NCBI GenBank assembly: GCA_963556255.1
Contig: OY744610.1
Coordinates: 67,909,457-67,973,456, forward strand
Direction of reading: 5' to 3'
DNA from: Allolobophora icterica
Lineage: Eukaryota; Annelida; Clitellata; Crassiclitellata; Lumbricidae
Length of the DNA: 64,000 nt
Below are positions 21,810 to 32,835 of this stretch, in pieces. A program made the position numbers and the translations under genes. Within the stretch, counting starts at the first letter, position 1. The number at the start of each line of letters is the position of its first letter. The notes under the pieces were generated by a model that ran no database searches, was not told the DNA's origin, and saw only the letters and a list, made by a program, of their open reading frames with translations.

Positions 21810-23008
21810 TGAGACCGAATATTGCTGCGAATACAGTTTATTCTTATTCGGTCGAGTAGTTTTTTAACCGAATACGAAGAGTGAAACCGCTACATAATTT
21901 TAGTGCTTATCAATAAATGCGCCCTATAAAATTAACGGTCACTGTGTAGATTCTTTTGCGATCTAAACTCTTGTTAGTATCCGGTTTTCAAAACGCGAGG
22001 TAAATAAATTTTAAACTTGTTTAATTTTCGTAAAATTTAACATATACAGTGTATTAAATGTTCTGAAAAAGTTACATCCAGTGAAGTCCAGTATGGAAAT
22101 ATTTTATAACAAGAGGTTTTATAACACGATGACCCGAGCAAGGCCATTATGAACTTTGCAGTATGTGCAAGGTTATAATTTCATATGGTACCCGCCATTC
22201 AAAATGTTTCACAACAGCATTAAATAATCATTTAAAATACAAATATGCTGAAGAATATAATTCATGCTTCTCAAAAGGCAATGCATCTTCAGTGGAAAGT
22301 CCAAATGAAAATATTGGGAACGTTAACCCTGCAAGCAAACTTGCATACTTTCAGTAAAATGGACAATTACTTTTAATATTGTTTAATGTCGCGTGAAGAA
22401 ATTAAGAATTGAAGCTCAATTGCTCTACGAAAAGTGAGTTAAATTAAAAATTTTTAAATGTAGGCGTACTTCTGTGTAGTTTTACTTAGGCCAATCAGTG
22501 TGAGAATTGTAGACAAAAAACTGGGGGGAGAGTCAGACTTTGATGAGTATGATCCATGTGGAGTTGAATATTTTATCCGTGTTTTGCAAACTAAGAAAAT
22601 CCAATAATGCTGTAGAAAGCTTAAACTCCTTAAAGTGATGACATCACCAAATTTATTAGTGTACAATTCACATGGTCACAAATCTCACAATAAACCAGAG
22701 CATTACTGTATTAGTAACCCACAAAGCGATTTGTGAAAGAACACGCCGAAATATATGTACAATTATAATCACACTAACACAACTGAGGGTTGAAAACGAC
22801 CCCCGGGATGTGCAATGATGTCTTAACTGGGGTCCTAAGAAGGATTAGGGGGTTCAACCCCCCCAACCCCCGACCATTCTCTCCCTGGGCCATAATTATG
22901 TTGCGCTCTGTCGTCACCTATTATTCGTATTCTTATTCGGCAGAATATTGCGGCCAACTATTCGTATTCGACCGAATAGTAAGAAATGCTATTCGGTACA
23001 GCTCTAAT
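21810..23008 (+). mobile_element. hAT-like deletion derivative with BED-finger remnant, copy 2
   Basis: Collinear with the outer and central parts of 7225-9125: same CGAATA-rich ends, same GCTATTCGGTACAGCTCT right edge and a frame with HLKYKYAEEYNS. It lacks the 1.1 kb seen inside copy 1 but has extra sequence (22480-22900), including GGGTTCAACCCCCCCAACCCCC. Confidence 0.5.
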
Positions 23009-23149
23009 AATAATATAATAAATCAATAATAATAATAACAATAATAAAAATAAAATAATAAATCAATAATAATAACAACAATAAAAATAATAATTTAAAA
23101 TAGATAATGATCAAAATAGTGATAATGGATAATTGCGTATAGCGTAATG

Positions 23150-23800
23150 CGTCGTCTGCTGAGGAATCCGACTTTTTGGCCAAACGGAAGTCGTTTATAA
23201 TCCATTCGTTGATTTCTGTAGCGCCGTTATCCCCTCGTAATGGACATGGAATCAATGGTGGATCCATCGCCCGGTCAAGGATACAGTGGCGGTCTTTGTT
23301 TTGTGCTATAGGCCGCCATAGGCAAGCCGCAAGGACAGAAATGCCGCCTTTTACTAAACACTCATCTGTTCATTTAATTTCTTATTAATATTAACTAATT
23401 TATGTTTTAAAAAAATTGGCCGCCCCTTGAGAAATGCCGCTCTAGGCAGCCGCCTTTATCGCCAACAGATACCTAAAGCAGGCACTGCAAGGAGACGGTC
23501 AAGGTTGCACTGAATGAAGTTTCCTTTACGAGGACGGGTTGTGTACCGAATAAACTCGTAGGACATCGAGGAATGACATTTAATTAAAATCGATGAGAAT
23601 TGTGACATTGTTTCAAACACCTGCTGTTGCCTCTGCTGCTTCACCTTATCATCCACGCCATCCATCCAACCATCCCTGCCTCTGTAGCTCCGTACATGTC
23701 CTTGTAACAGTTTCTGTCAACTGTTGCTCATTCGCATCGATTAGTTGTTTTCGTTTCGAAAGGGGACGAAGCCTTTAAGCAGAAACTCTACATTTATTAT
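23150..23800. repeat. Three-copy dispersed block, copy 2
   Basis: Matches 9150-9800 almost throughout, including GGAAGTCGTTTATAATCCA and the minus-strand QQVFETMS and RYTTRPRK frames. It lies upstream of aquaporin B as copy 1 lies upstream of A, so it is part of the duplicated unit. Confidence 0.6.
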
Positions 23801-23829
23801 AAATGATCTATACATAAATGAAATTTCTA

Positions 23830-24404
23830 AAGCGCAAGGACATCGTCACCGTAACAGGAACGACATACATTGTTTACATGGTTAACAAGCGTTACCGGTA
23901 GCTCTTGATCAAGAATAATACCTAAGTTTCGTACAGAGGAACAGAATGTGATATCATGGAAAGACCAGCGAAGGGCAATCTCTGAGATTGATCTCTCTTA
24001 GAGATTTGAATCCGACCGCCGAGCCACAATTGCGTCAAATATCAGAATTCAACCAAAGACGGTTTGAGAACATCCAAGCATGCACAGACGGACAGAGAGA
24101 CAGGCAGACGGATGGACAGACAGGGAGGGAGGGAGGGAGGGAGAGAGGGAGGGAGGGCTCTGTAATAACCCTCTAAGAGTTAAGAAACGTGGGTACAACT
24201 GAGTCTCATCTGTCAGTCACTTGAAATCAGAATCGGAGCAAAACGTTCTTCTATCAATATCAGCATTTGTTAAATGTTAGTCGAACACTTGGTCTCTGTG
24301 ACACCCTCTTTCCGTTAACGAGACGCATTAATCTGTTTGACTTTTGGCATATTAGGTGTTCATTATAAGAATCTCTGAGTCGAAGACCAAAGCGATGCTG
24401 ATGA
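23830..24404 (+). other. Shared upstream region of aquaporin B
   Basis: Very close to 43180-43725 upstream of C (AAGGACATCGTCACCGTAAC, GGTTTGAGAACAT, then a (GGGA)n run at 24123-24155). It holds the conserved ATTAGGTGTTCATTATAAGA at about 24353. Promoter likely here but not proven. Confidence 0.4.
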
Positions 24405-24422
24405 TTGCTGTTCCAGGTGAGT
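24405..24422 (+). promoter_or_regulatory. Acceptor/donor juxtaposed splice motif before aquaporin B
   Basis: TTGCTGTTCCAG|GTGAGT, the AG at 24415-24416, 114 bases before ATG. Confidence 0.5.
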
Positions 24423-24530
24423 CATTGTTAGTGACAATCAAGAGCCGTGCCAGTGACTTAAAGAATTCGTCGGAGTTTGGGAGAGTTGAACATTAACGAC
24501 CAGATGTGTTGTCAGTGTTGTAAGAACCTG

Positions 24531-27500
24531 ATGGCGTCCAGCCTCAGAGACATCAAGGATCCCTACTTCTATCGAGCAGTGTTCGCCGAGGTCCTTGGAA
24601 CCCTCTTTCTTGTCGTCATCGGATGCGGGTCCTGTATTGGGCAGGACTGGTCCGACAACACACCGACCAATGTCCAAATCTCTCTTTCCTTTGGGCTGGG
24701 TGTCGCCACAGTTGTTTGGTGCATTGGACACATCAGCGGTGGTCACATCAACCCAGCAGTCACGGTTGGCATGCTGGTGGCTCGCAAGATCAGCATTCTG
24801 CGAGCGGTTGTCTATGTCATGGCCCAGTGCGCAGGTGCAATTACCGGAGCGGGTATTCTGAAGTTCTTGACCCCGCATGACCTACAGGGAAGCCTTGGAA
24901 TGACGGAGATCGATAAAGCGCTGACCGTGAAGCAGGGTTTCGGAGTGGAACTGATGATAACGTTCCTGCTCGTATTAACGGTCTTTGCTTCGTGTGATTC
25001 CAAACGTTCCGATCTAAAGGGTTCCGCTCCACTGACCATAGGACTCAGCGTCACGCTCTGTCATCTGTTCGCCGTAAGTAATTTGAAGCATCGTTCTCTC
25101 CAGATTAATGAGAAGTGTAATTATTCATTTCTTTTTGATTTGCGTGGATGTGGATAATGGTGTGGGCTACACTCCCCCTTTACTCTATGGCCCACTCTCT
25201 TCTCTCTTTGGACACCCTCTCCTATTTATTTGATTGGCCATCCTCTCCTCGTTACTTTACCGACCACTTCTCCTCTATTATATGGGCCACCCTCTTCTTT
25301 TTTCTGGGAACTCACCTTCGTTTTATTGGCCAGTCTCTCTTTATTTTATGGGCCACCATCTATATATACGGCCACCCTCTCCTTTTTACGAGCCATTTTC
25401 TCTTGATTTTATCGGCCACCCTCTCCTGTCTACTCTGCTGCTAATTACAATCGTCTTCCAATTTGATGCGTCCCGTTGTATTAAGGGATAACTTCAAGGC
25501 CTAACGTTCACTTAGCAATATTGAGCTTTGCCGAAACTTGGATGATATCCTCTCGTCTCCTCTCGTCTCCTCTCCTCTCCTCACTTCTCTCCTCTCTTCT
25601 ATCCTCTCCTTGAATCGCTGTTTACTATCCTCTTAATTGGCATCAATGAAACACAATCCAGTCAATAGAATGACCTGCTATTAATAGCAGGATGTTAACT
25701 CGGAGAACGGGACTTTAGTAGTCTCAGCCAGACACGGAATCAATGACTTAGTTGATGTAAACATCCTGAAGTAACTGGTACATAGGAGAAGGCAACGGAT
25801 GCGTTCGGTGACAGGAAGGGTTCGTTCCCTCGTGATGGAGGTGACCTCTGTGTTTGGTGCGGAAGGGGGGGGGGACGGTCTTGTATGTAAAGTTTAATGA
25901 ATTAGAAGAAACGCCGACAGGTGTCGTTGCACTGAGACGGCTGTCATCTTGTATCTATGAGTTGCAACACCGAACGCACCCAATGACTTCTCCCGTTTAA
26001 CCCCTCTACCACTGACCGATATGAACTAAACGTCGAGCTGTTGACCTGTGAAGGATTGTGGCAGGGGTCGGGTGAGCCGTGAAGTTTCGTAATTGAATTC
26101 AACTTATGCATCGGCCTGCAATATCTGCTCCTTCTAGACCTTTTTCTTCTTCTTTCTCTTCCTCTTCATCCGACTTTTTCTCTTCGTCCTTCTCCTCTTA
26201 ATTCCTCTTCCTCTTGCTCCTCCTCTACTTCCTCCGTCTTTTGCTCGTCTTCTTCTTCCTTCTCTTTCTGTTCTTTCTCCTCCTGTTCCTCCTTTGCCTT
26301 TTTCTCTTCGTCTTCCTCGTCGTCTTATTCATCCTCTTCTTCCTCCACTTCCTGCATGAAATTCCTGTGGTTGACTCTGTCTAGATCTGTCGGATCGCCG
26401 TGTCTAATCTCTATGCGTCGGCCTGCAATATCTGCTCCTACTCCTCCTTTTTTGTCTTCCTCCTCTTCCTCCGCCTTTTCCTCTTCGTCGTCCTCCTTCT
26501 CCTCTACCTCCTCTTCCTCTTCCTCCTGTTCCTCCTCCTGTGCCTTTTCGTCTTCGTGTTTCTTGTTATCTTCTTCATCCTCTTCCTCTTCCTCCTCCAC
26601 TTCCTACATTAAATTCCTGTGGTTGGACCTATGTCTAGATCTGTCGGATAACCGTGTCTAATCTCTTTCAAAGTGCGCTATATAAATTTCGACATAGGAT
26701 GACTGTATGTATGTCGTAAGAGTGTTCGTTTCTATCTCCTGTAGATCAAGTACACTGGGTCGAGTATGAATCCAGCGAGAACACTTGGTCCGGCTGTCGT
26801 CAAATCCATGTGGAAGAACCACTGGGTGAGTATCTGCTCTGCTCTCCTCCTAAACTCCAAATCGTTAACTAGAAATTTCTAAAGCGCCATTCGAAAGCTA
26901 AGCCAGGGCATCAGCTTATTCATGAGCCCTGAACGACCCAAAGTGATAGCGTTGTAGAATTCCTTCGAAGTTGCCTAAAAGAGGCCTACGAATTAGTATC
27001 TCTCTCGACAGGCTGTATTCTTCACAGCCCTTGTTTCAGGCCTGTTCTGCTCTTCAATCAGCAATAAAGACTAAGCACGCTGCTGTCATGGCCACCTCGG
27101 CGGCTGGCACACAACACCCTGTCAGTAATGATCGAGAGGTCTTTAGCCATCGTGTAAGAACGCCTCTCAGCTCTACCCGGCTACCTTTCTAAACAAACAT
27201 GGAATTTTATAACAGACAATCCTACGGCGGCTAATGCATTCGACTGCTTCTACTCCTTCATCACAGATGCGCTAAACAAATTTATTTCAGTTCGTCGGGT
27301 CACGATCAAGAGGCGCGACCTGCCACATGTCACCCCCTACCTTAAGTACTTGTTAAGGAAGAGAAATTCGTTGCACAGACGTCGCCACCCTGAGGCTGCA
27401 GCTGCCTTGGCCACCAGGATTACTAACTACATCATCAAGCGAAATCGATCCTCCTTCGAAGGCCTCGAACGTGGCACCAAAAAGCTATGGGACGAGGTCA

Positions 27501-29714
27501 AAAGACTGAGGGCTGACGATAGAAACTGTCAACGAACAGCTAGTAATATGACTAGCGCCTCCCTTAACAAGCATTACCAATCAGTATCTACCGATCATAA
27601 TTACACTGAGCCTAGGCCTAAACATACTGTTAATCTAGAACACTTGTTGTAATTTTGGAATATCAAGTGTTAATGTCTCTCCGTCCGTGGCTCGTCCACT
27701 GGACCGGATGGCATCCCTGCATGGATGCTGTCCTCAATGGCGCACCTTCTAAGTGTCCCTGTCACCCGCCTGTTCCAGCTCTCCCTGCAGTCCTCCTATG
27801 TCCCGCCGCAGTGGAGCTCCAGCTGTATCACTCCAATTCCCAAAGTACCTCATCCGCTAACTGAAGCCGATTATAGGCCCATCTCCATCATCCCAGTTCT
27901 CTGCCGCCTGCTTGAAAAATTTGTGGCGCGCTCATACTTCTACCCCATACTGACAAACCAAAGCGATAATCTGGACCTTTGTTACCAATATGCCTTTAGG
28001 CCAACTGGCTCAACCACCTCTGCACTCATCGCCTTCATTCACAACCTCAGTGATATGCTACTTGACGAACCCTACGTCCGTCTATTGGCGCTTGATTTTT
28101 CCCGTGCTTTTGACACGGTCCGCCACTCCCTTCTCGCTGAGCAGCTTGCTTCTATGCCTATACCGGATTTCCTATACAACTGGATTCTTACGCTCCTTCA
28201 TGACCGCCAGCATTGCACCAAATTTCAAGGAATTATTTCTACCTATTGCGCCATCAATGCCAGTATCATCCAAGGCTCTGGCCTCGGCCCGCTCCACTTC
28301 CTGGTAGCCATCAAAGGTCTTCGGCCCATTAATCTAATAAACCGGTTACTCAAATACGCCGATGACAGTTACCTCCTGATCCCGGCCTCCGCCATTCTCA
28401 CCACCGCAGCTGAGCTGGAAGACATCACCAGGTGGGCTGCCTCTAGCAACCTGATGCTCAACTGCGCAAAATCCAAAGAGGCGATTTTTAGGCGCCCTGG
28501 ATCTAAGTCAATAGTCCTTCCCCGCCAGTACCTGGTATCGCCAGGGTCTCTGAGCTGGTTGTCCTGTGGGTGACACTATCCGACCGCTTGGGATTTGGCT
28601 CCCACGTCCAGCGATTGTGCACCAGGGCTGGCCAATCCTCTACGCCCTCCGATGCCTTACCGCACACGGTCTCAGTGGGCCTCGCCTGTATGATGTAGTC
28701 CGAGCAACTACCTTCGCTAGATTGCTTTATGCCTCTCCTGCCTGGTGGGGCTTCAGAAATGTCGATCAGCGCTCTAGTCTTTGCGCGCTGGTTAAGAGGT
28801 TGATACGGCATGGGTATCTACCGACCAGCCTCGAATCCTTCGATATTCTTTGTGCAAGAGCTGACAGAGCTCTCTTTTCAGCGGTGCTCCACAACCCTGG
28901 CCACGTTCTCCATCCCTTGCTCCCCCTCCCATAATCCGTACCTATGACCTGCGTCTCCGCTCGCATAACAGGAAGATTCCTAATTTTGACGCGCTAACGC
29001 GTAAAAATTTCTTAACTAGGATGTTATACCAGTAAAATTCATATCCAATTGTTAGGCCTTCTATCTATACCTAACCTAGTTTGCTGGCTTCCTTGCAACT
29101 TATGTTGTTTCTTGTGTTTCATGCCTCTAACTGCATAACATGTTTGTTAACCACAGTGCGCATGCAGGTGGTTCAATAAAGAATATACTTACTTACTTAG
29201 TAATCAATGTTTGATATCTTGAAATAATTGCGACATATATCAATTGTAGTGTAAATGTCATGTTTATGTAAGTTGACGATGTTTAGTTGTGCCTGGAGTA
29301 TTGTATATTACATGGAGTTCTGCTTTGTGTCGTCATACGATGCTGTAGATCTACTGGTGCGGACCCTTGTTAGGCGGAGTCGTCGCTGCTGTTCTCTACG
29401 AGACGGTCTTTGCAGCCGACGCGTCGCTTAAGAAGGCCAGAGACTTCTTTCGGTCAAGGCGTGCTGAGGATCAAGTAGCACGTTCAAGGGAAGACGTCGA
29501 AAAACAGGCCTTACCCGAGGAGAAATACAAGGTGATCGAGGCGGAAAAACATCCAAGCGGAGACGTCGAAAAACAGGCCTCACCCGAGGAGCGGACCAAG
29601 GTGATGGAGGCCGAGAAACGTCAAAGCGGACACGTCGAACAGGCTTCACGCGAGGAGCTGGACAAGAAGAGAGAGTCCAAGATGATAGATTCCAAGGAGG
29701 GAGAGTCCGACTAA
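24531..29714 (+). CDS. AQP: Aquaporin B (classical water channel), LINE in intron 2
   Basis: Exons 24531-25073, 26745-26825 and 29349-29714 give 329 residues. Exon 1 has the same 181 codons as A, C and D with no indel. NPA boxes are [12 protein letters not shown] and [13 protein letters not shown]. The ar/R positions read Phe54, His178, Ser187, Arg193, a water-selective type lacking the mercury-sensitive Cys. An in-frame upstream ATG at 24504 would add MCCQCCKNL, a cysteine-rich N-terminus also possible in D but not in A or C. The tail has about three [10 protein letters not shown] units, one of them eroded to VEQASREEL, then a K/E/S-rich end. Decayed repeat sequence continues past the stop to about 29790. 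Intron 2 is enlarged by a 2.2-kb LINE (26997-29196). Confidence 0.93.
25190..25440 (+). repeat. GGCCACCCTCTC-type minisatellite, intron 1 of B
   Basis: About ten loose units of 22-27 bp with GGCCACCCTCTCCTTTTTA cores. Also at 44500-44715 in C and 52430-52690 in D. Confidence 0.75.
26140..26610 (+). repeat. Long polypyrimidine tract, intron 1 of B
   Basis: Same CTT/CCT tract as in A, here in two blocks separated by a duplicated TTCCTGTGGTTGACTCTGTC segment (26360-26410). The minus-strand poly-Glu frame is an artefact. Confidence 0.75.
26997..29196 (+). mobile_element. CR1/Rex-like LINE, 5'-truncated, in aquaporin B intron 2
   Basis: Begins inside the endonuclease region ([14 protein letters not shown] matches LDRIFSSDGIFKEC of the copy at 39080). 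It continues through [17 protein letters not shown] and then reverse transcriptase with [35 protein letters not shown] and [11 protein letters not shown]. Ends AATAAAGAATA(TACT)n. Several frameshifts. TTAGTA on both sides may be the target duplication. A and C lack it at this place. Confidence 0.88.
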
Positions 29715-30534
29715 CGTACAAGCGTGCAGGTCGAAAAACAGAACTCAGACGAGGAGAGTGCCAAGGTGATGTAGGTCGAAAAACGCGTTCAGTCCCCGGT
29801 CGTTCCAGGGTTCACTGCGTCTCGATTTAATTAACGCGTTTTAATGTGTTGCTAATATTAAGGAATTAGTCAGACTTCTCTGGTTTTATGATAAACGTTG
29901 TTTGTGTTATTAGTCGTTTTGTTCTGTGCCTTGTGCAAATGTAAATGCAAATATTATTTTTTTCTAAATGTGTTGTTTTTAAGTTGCGAATTTAACTAAT
30001 TCTGGTCGTACAGGAAGTGTTCTGGCTATGGACGCCATATTTTTCAACGGGTATTAACTGGATTGGGGTTAGTCACCATAATAATTTAAACAGTATTCTG
30101 TTTTAAACGTAGGCTATAATCACCCGACCTGGTCTCAAAGAGGTTAAATGCTGAGGAGAGTCTAATAATGTAGTTCAAATAACCAGACCTGTGTTTTCGC
30201 CAAGTTTTTCCCGAATCGACTTTTTCTGTGCGTTTTAACCTAATCAAAACCATTGTTGTAGAGCTGGTAACTTCGTCAGAATATCGGTCACTTTTGTGTT
30301 TCGAGAGGGTTAAGTTAATGAAAAGTATCCTATGCTTTAGCAGGAAATTAAAGGACAATGAAGGGGTGGAGATTTTAATAATAAAACCGGCTTTTGGTGA
30401 AGTTCTTAGAAATGGCTAGTCTTGCACGATTAGAATTGTTGTTAATTGTTAACCTATATTATAAAAACTTCCATGCTAAAGTGCACATTGACTATTGGAA
30501 CTCCACTGTTTCCTGTTTGGTAATTAGACGCATC

Positions 30535-30540
30535 AATAAA
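30535..30540 (+). terminator. Candidate polyadenylation signal AATAAA, aquaporin B
   Basis: AATAAA in the conserved context ATCAATAAATGGCTGAACC, homologous to 16436 and 47125. Confidence 0.35.
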
Positions 30541-31413
30541 TGGCTGAACCTGAAAAGAATTGATTCAAAAGGTTTCTTAATTGATTATGTTTGCCAAAGT
30601 CTACTCTATTCTGACCATTCGAAGGGAGTCACTTTCAAGATGCGCCCAAGATGGAGCTAAAATTGTCTATGTAGCACTATTCAACCTACTGTAGAAAGGT
30701 GGTTTTGGTGTCTAATCGAAGGTTTTATTGCTCGACGTTCTGTTGAAATAACTTTAATCACTTAATATATCATTTCAAGATGGCGTCCAAAAATGGCTGC
30801 CGGGAGCTAAAATTGTCTGTATCTCCAACACTATTCAACCTAGAAAGGTGGTTTTGGTGTCTAATCGAAGGTTTTATTGCTCGGCGTTCAGTTAAATAAC
30901 TTTAATCACGTAATGTACGAATCATTTACTGACAAATCAATTGTCATACAGTTTTCAGTTAGCTTACACATTCAATTAGTCACTACTCCTCGTCATCGTC
31001 CGACTCCTCCGGAAGAAACTTGTTATGTGGATTTTCACATTTTTGAACTTGGAGCGGTTCACAGGCAGAAGTACATGGTAGTCCATTTCTTCCACAAAAG
31101 CAGCGGAGTGTCTTGCAGGAATTGCAGCAGTTGCAATGAGTAACCTTCCAGAGAATGTCTGGAGTAGCGTTCATCGTTGACGTAACTGGGACGAACCGAT
31201 TATCCTGGAGGTTCAAACCCCAGTTCATGCCATCTATATCATCTGCTTTTTCCATCCATGAGTGATCTTGTAGTACACTCTGCGACAATGAAAGCTTAGT
31301 AGGAGTTTCAGTTGGTTGTGCGCCGTATGTGAAGGCAGTCACGTGTTCATGACTTACTCTAAATATAAGGCGCTGCTGAGCACAGGTTGAGTGGCGCCAT
31401 AGCAAGTACTGTG

Positions 31414-31415
<2 letters not shown>

Positions 31416-31457
<42 letters not shown>

Positions 31458-31472
31458 GTGATGACGACGACG
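31416..31472 (+). repeat. (GAT)n/(GAC)n microsatellite
   Basis: TGATGA run beside the 5' edge of the cysteine-rich exon. Copy C has the same at 47977-48060. Confidence 0.85.
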
Positions 31473-31751
31473 ACGATGATGATAGGGAAAACGTTCTGAT
31501 GTTACAAGTGATGAAGCAGAGATAACCTTCTGCTGAAGTTGTTATATCGCCTTTGCGCAAGGGATTCTGTGCACTTTTTTTGAGCTCATCACTGATCAAC
31601 CATATCAGTTTCTGTTTATTGATAGCTCTTGACAGGACTCCTCTTTCTTGCCTGAGAACTCTGTTTCAGCAGTGAAGCTGATAACGGGATAAACATTGTG
31701 TCCTCTTTTCGGATGCGTGTTGTCTTTTATGGATGGCCCTTGCTCATACAA

Positions 31752-32115
31752 GTAAGTAAGTAAGTATATCCTTTATTAATCCAAATGCTAACCGCATTTT
31801 GGTTTACACGTGTATATCACGTCCAGGGTAAAGTACTGAGGCCTATATTCCGGTGAAAATCATCCTAATTATGAAAGATTTGCGAGCCAGACTGTCAGCA
31901 GTCGGGAGAACCCGATTATGAACACGGGCTCACAAAGTATAACCAGTATGCTTAAGAGGGGGTAATACTTCACGAAGCACATGTGTAGGACATGTAAGGA
32001 CGGCCGTGAAAAATTTGGAATCAGCAATTCCGATCAATTGGTCGCTGAGTAGCGACTCAGCGCCATCGATGTTCTGTCGTATGGTCGTGTGCACTTCTAA
32101 ACTCTAAGGAGGGCG
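31752..32115 (-). mobile_element. CR1/Rex-like LINE 3' end, minus strand
   Basis: Starts (GTAA)n TATATCCTTTATTAA, the complement of the CTTA tail. The minus frame has DQLIGIADSKFFTAVLTC, like the C-terminus of the LINE at 39080. It splits the sequence that is contiguous at about 48318 in copy C (CCCTTGCTCA|CATCCGTCAAAAA). Confidence 0.7.
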
Positions 32116-32344
32116 ATATCAAAATACAGTTGTACTGTATTGTATTGTTCGAATCTAGGGTAGTCCACAGGAAGATAACCACTTTAATCAGTTTCCTAAA
32201 TATTGCCTGCAGTCTCTCACGTCCCCCCGTCAAAAATAACGGTAAGTATCTGCAGCATATTGCCGGCGGTGAAGTCGGCATACGACTGTGCTATTGCACC
32301 ATAGCTTTCGCTTTTTTCCACGGTATCCGATGAAGTAACGAGTC

Positions 32345-32835
32345 TTCATCGAGGACGTGGCTCTGTTTCTGCTATAGGCAAGCCGCAAAGGCTGAAATGC
32401 CGCCCCTTACTAAACACTCATCTTTTCATTTAATTTCTTAACTAATTCATGTTTAAAAAATTTCCGCCCGTTGAGAAATGCCGCTTTATGCAGCAGCCTA
32501 TATCGCCTATAGATACCTAAAGGCGGCACTGCAAGGAGACGGTCAAGGTCGATATTTGTTGCACTGAATGAACTTTCCTTTACGAGGACGGGTTGTGTAC
32601 CGAATTCACTCGTAGAACATCAAGGAATGACAATTAATCAAACTCGATGGTTCCTTTCGATGAGAATTCTGACATTGTTTCAAACACCTGCTGTTGCCTC
32701 TGCTGCTTCACCTTATCATCCACGCATTCCATCCAACCATCTCGGCTCTGCATCTGTAGCTCTGTATTTGTCCTTGTAACAGTTTCTGTCGACTGTTGCT
32801 CATTCGTATCGATTAATTGTTTCCGCTTCGAAAGG
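32345..32835. repeat. Three-copy dispersed block, copy 3, truncated by RTE
   Basis: Matches the latter part of 9150-9800 and 23150-23800 up to GTTTCCGCTTCGAAAGGG, where the RTE LINE begins. Confidence 0.6.

Larger units (their letters stand above)
30983..32335 (-). pseudogene. VVFDG/cysteine-rich family gene, copy B, split by a LINE
   Basis: C-terminal exon 30983-31405 reads MNWGLNLQDNRFVPV, then HCNCCNSCKTLRCFCGRNG, CTSACEP and an acidic end ESDDDEE. Further 5' on the same strand, about 31620-31745 encodes EQGPSIKDNTHPKRGHNVYP and SFTAETEFSGKK. After a LINE insertion, about 32215-32280 encodes ADFTAGNMLQ and VIFDGG. This order (VVFDG.GPS.KD, then a PIN-like GDAD core, then WG..L and a Cys-rich C-terminus) is that of a widespread uncharacterised invertebrate protein family, often repetitive. 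The GDAD core is missing here. It is convergent with aquaporin B. Confidence 0.65.

Noticed and set aside
25074..25157. Exon 1 frames reading into intron 1 ([12 protein letters not shown] end) as truncated aquaporins
   Set aside because: The GTAAGT donor is conserved in all paralogs and joins in frame to the NPA-box exon. The extension is intron sequence.
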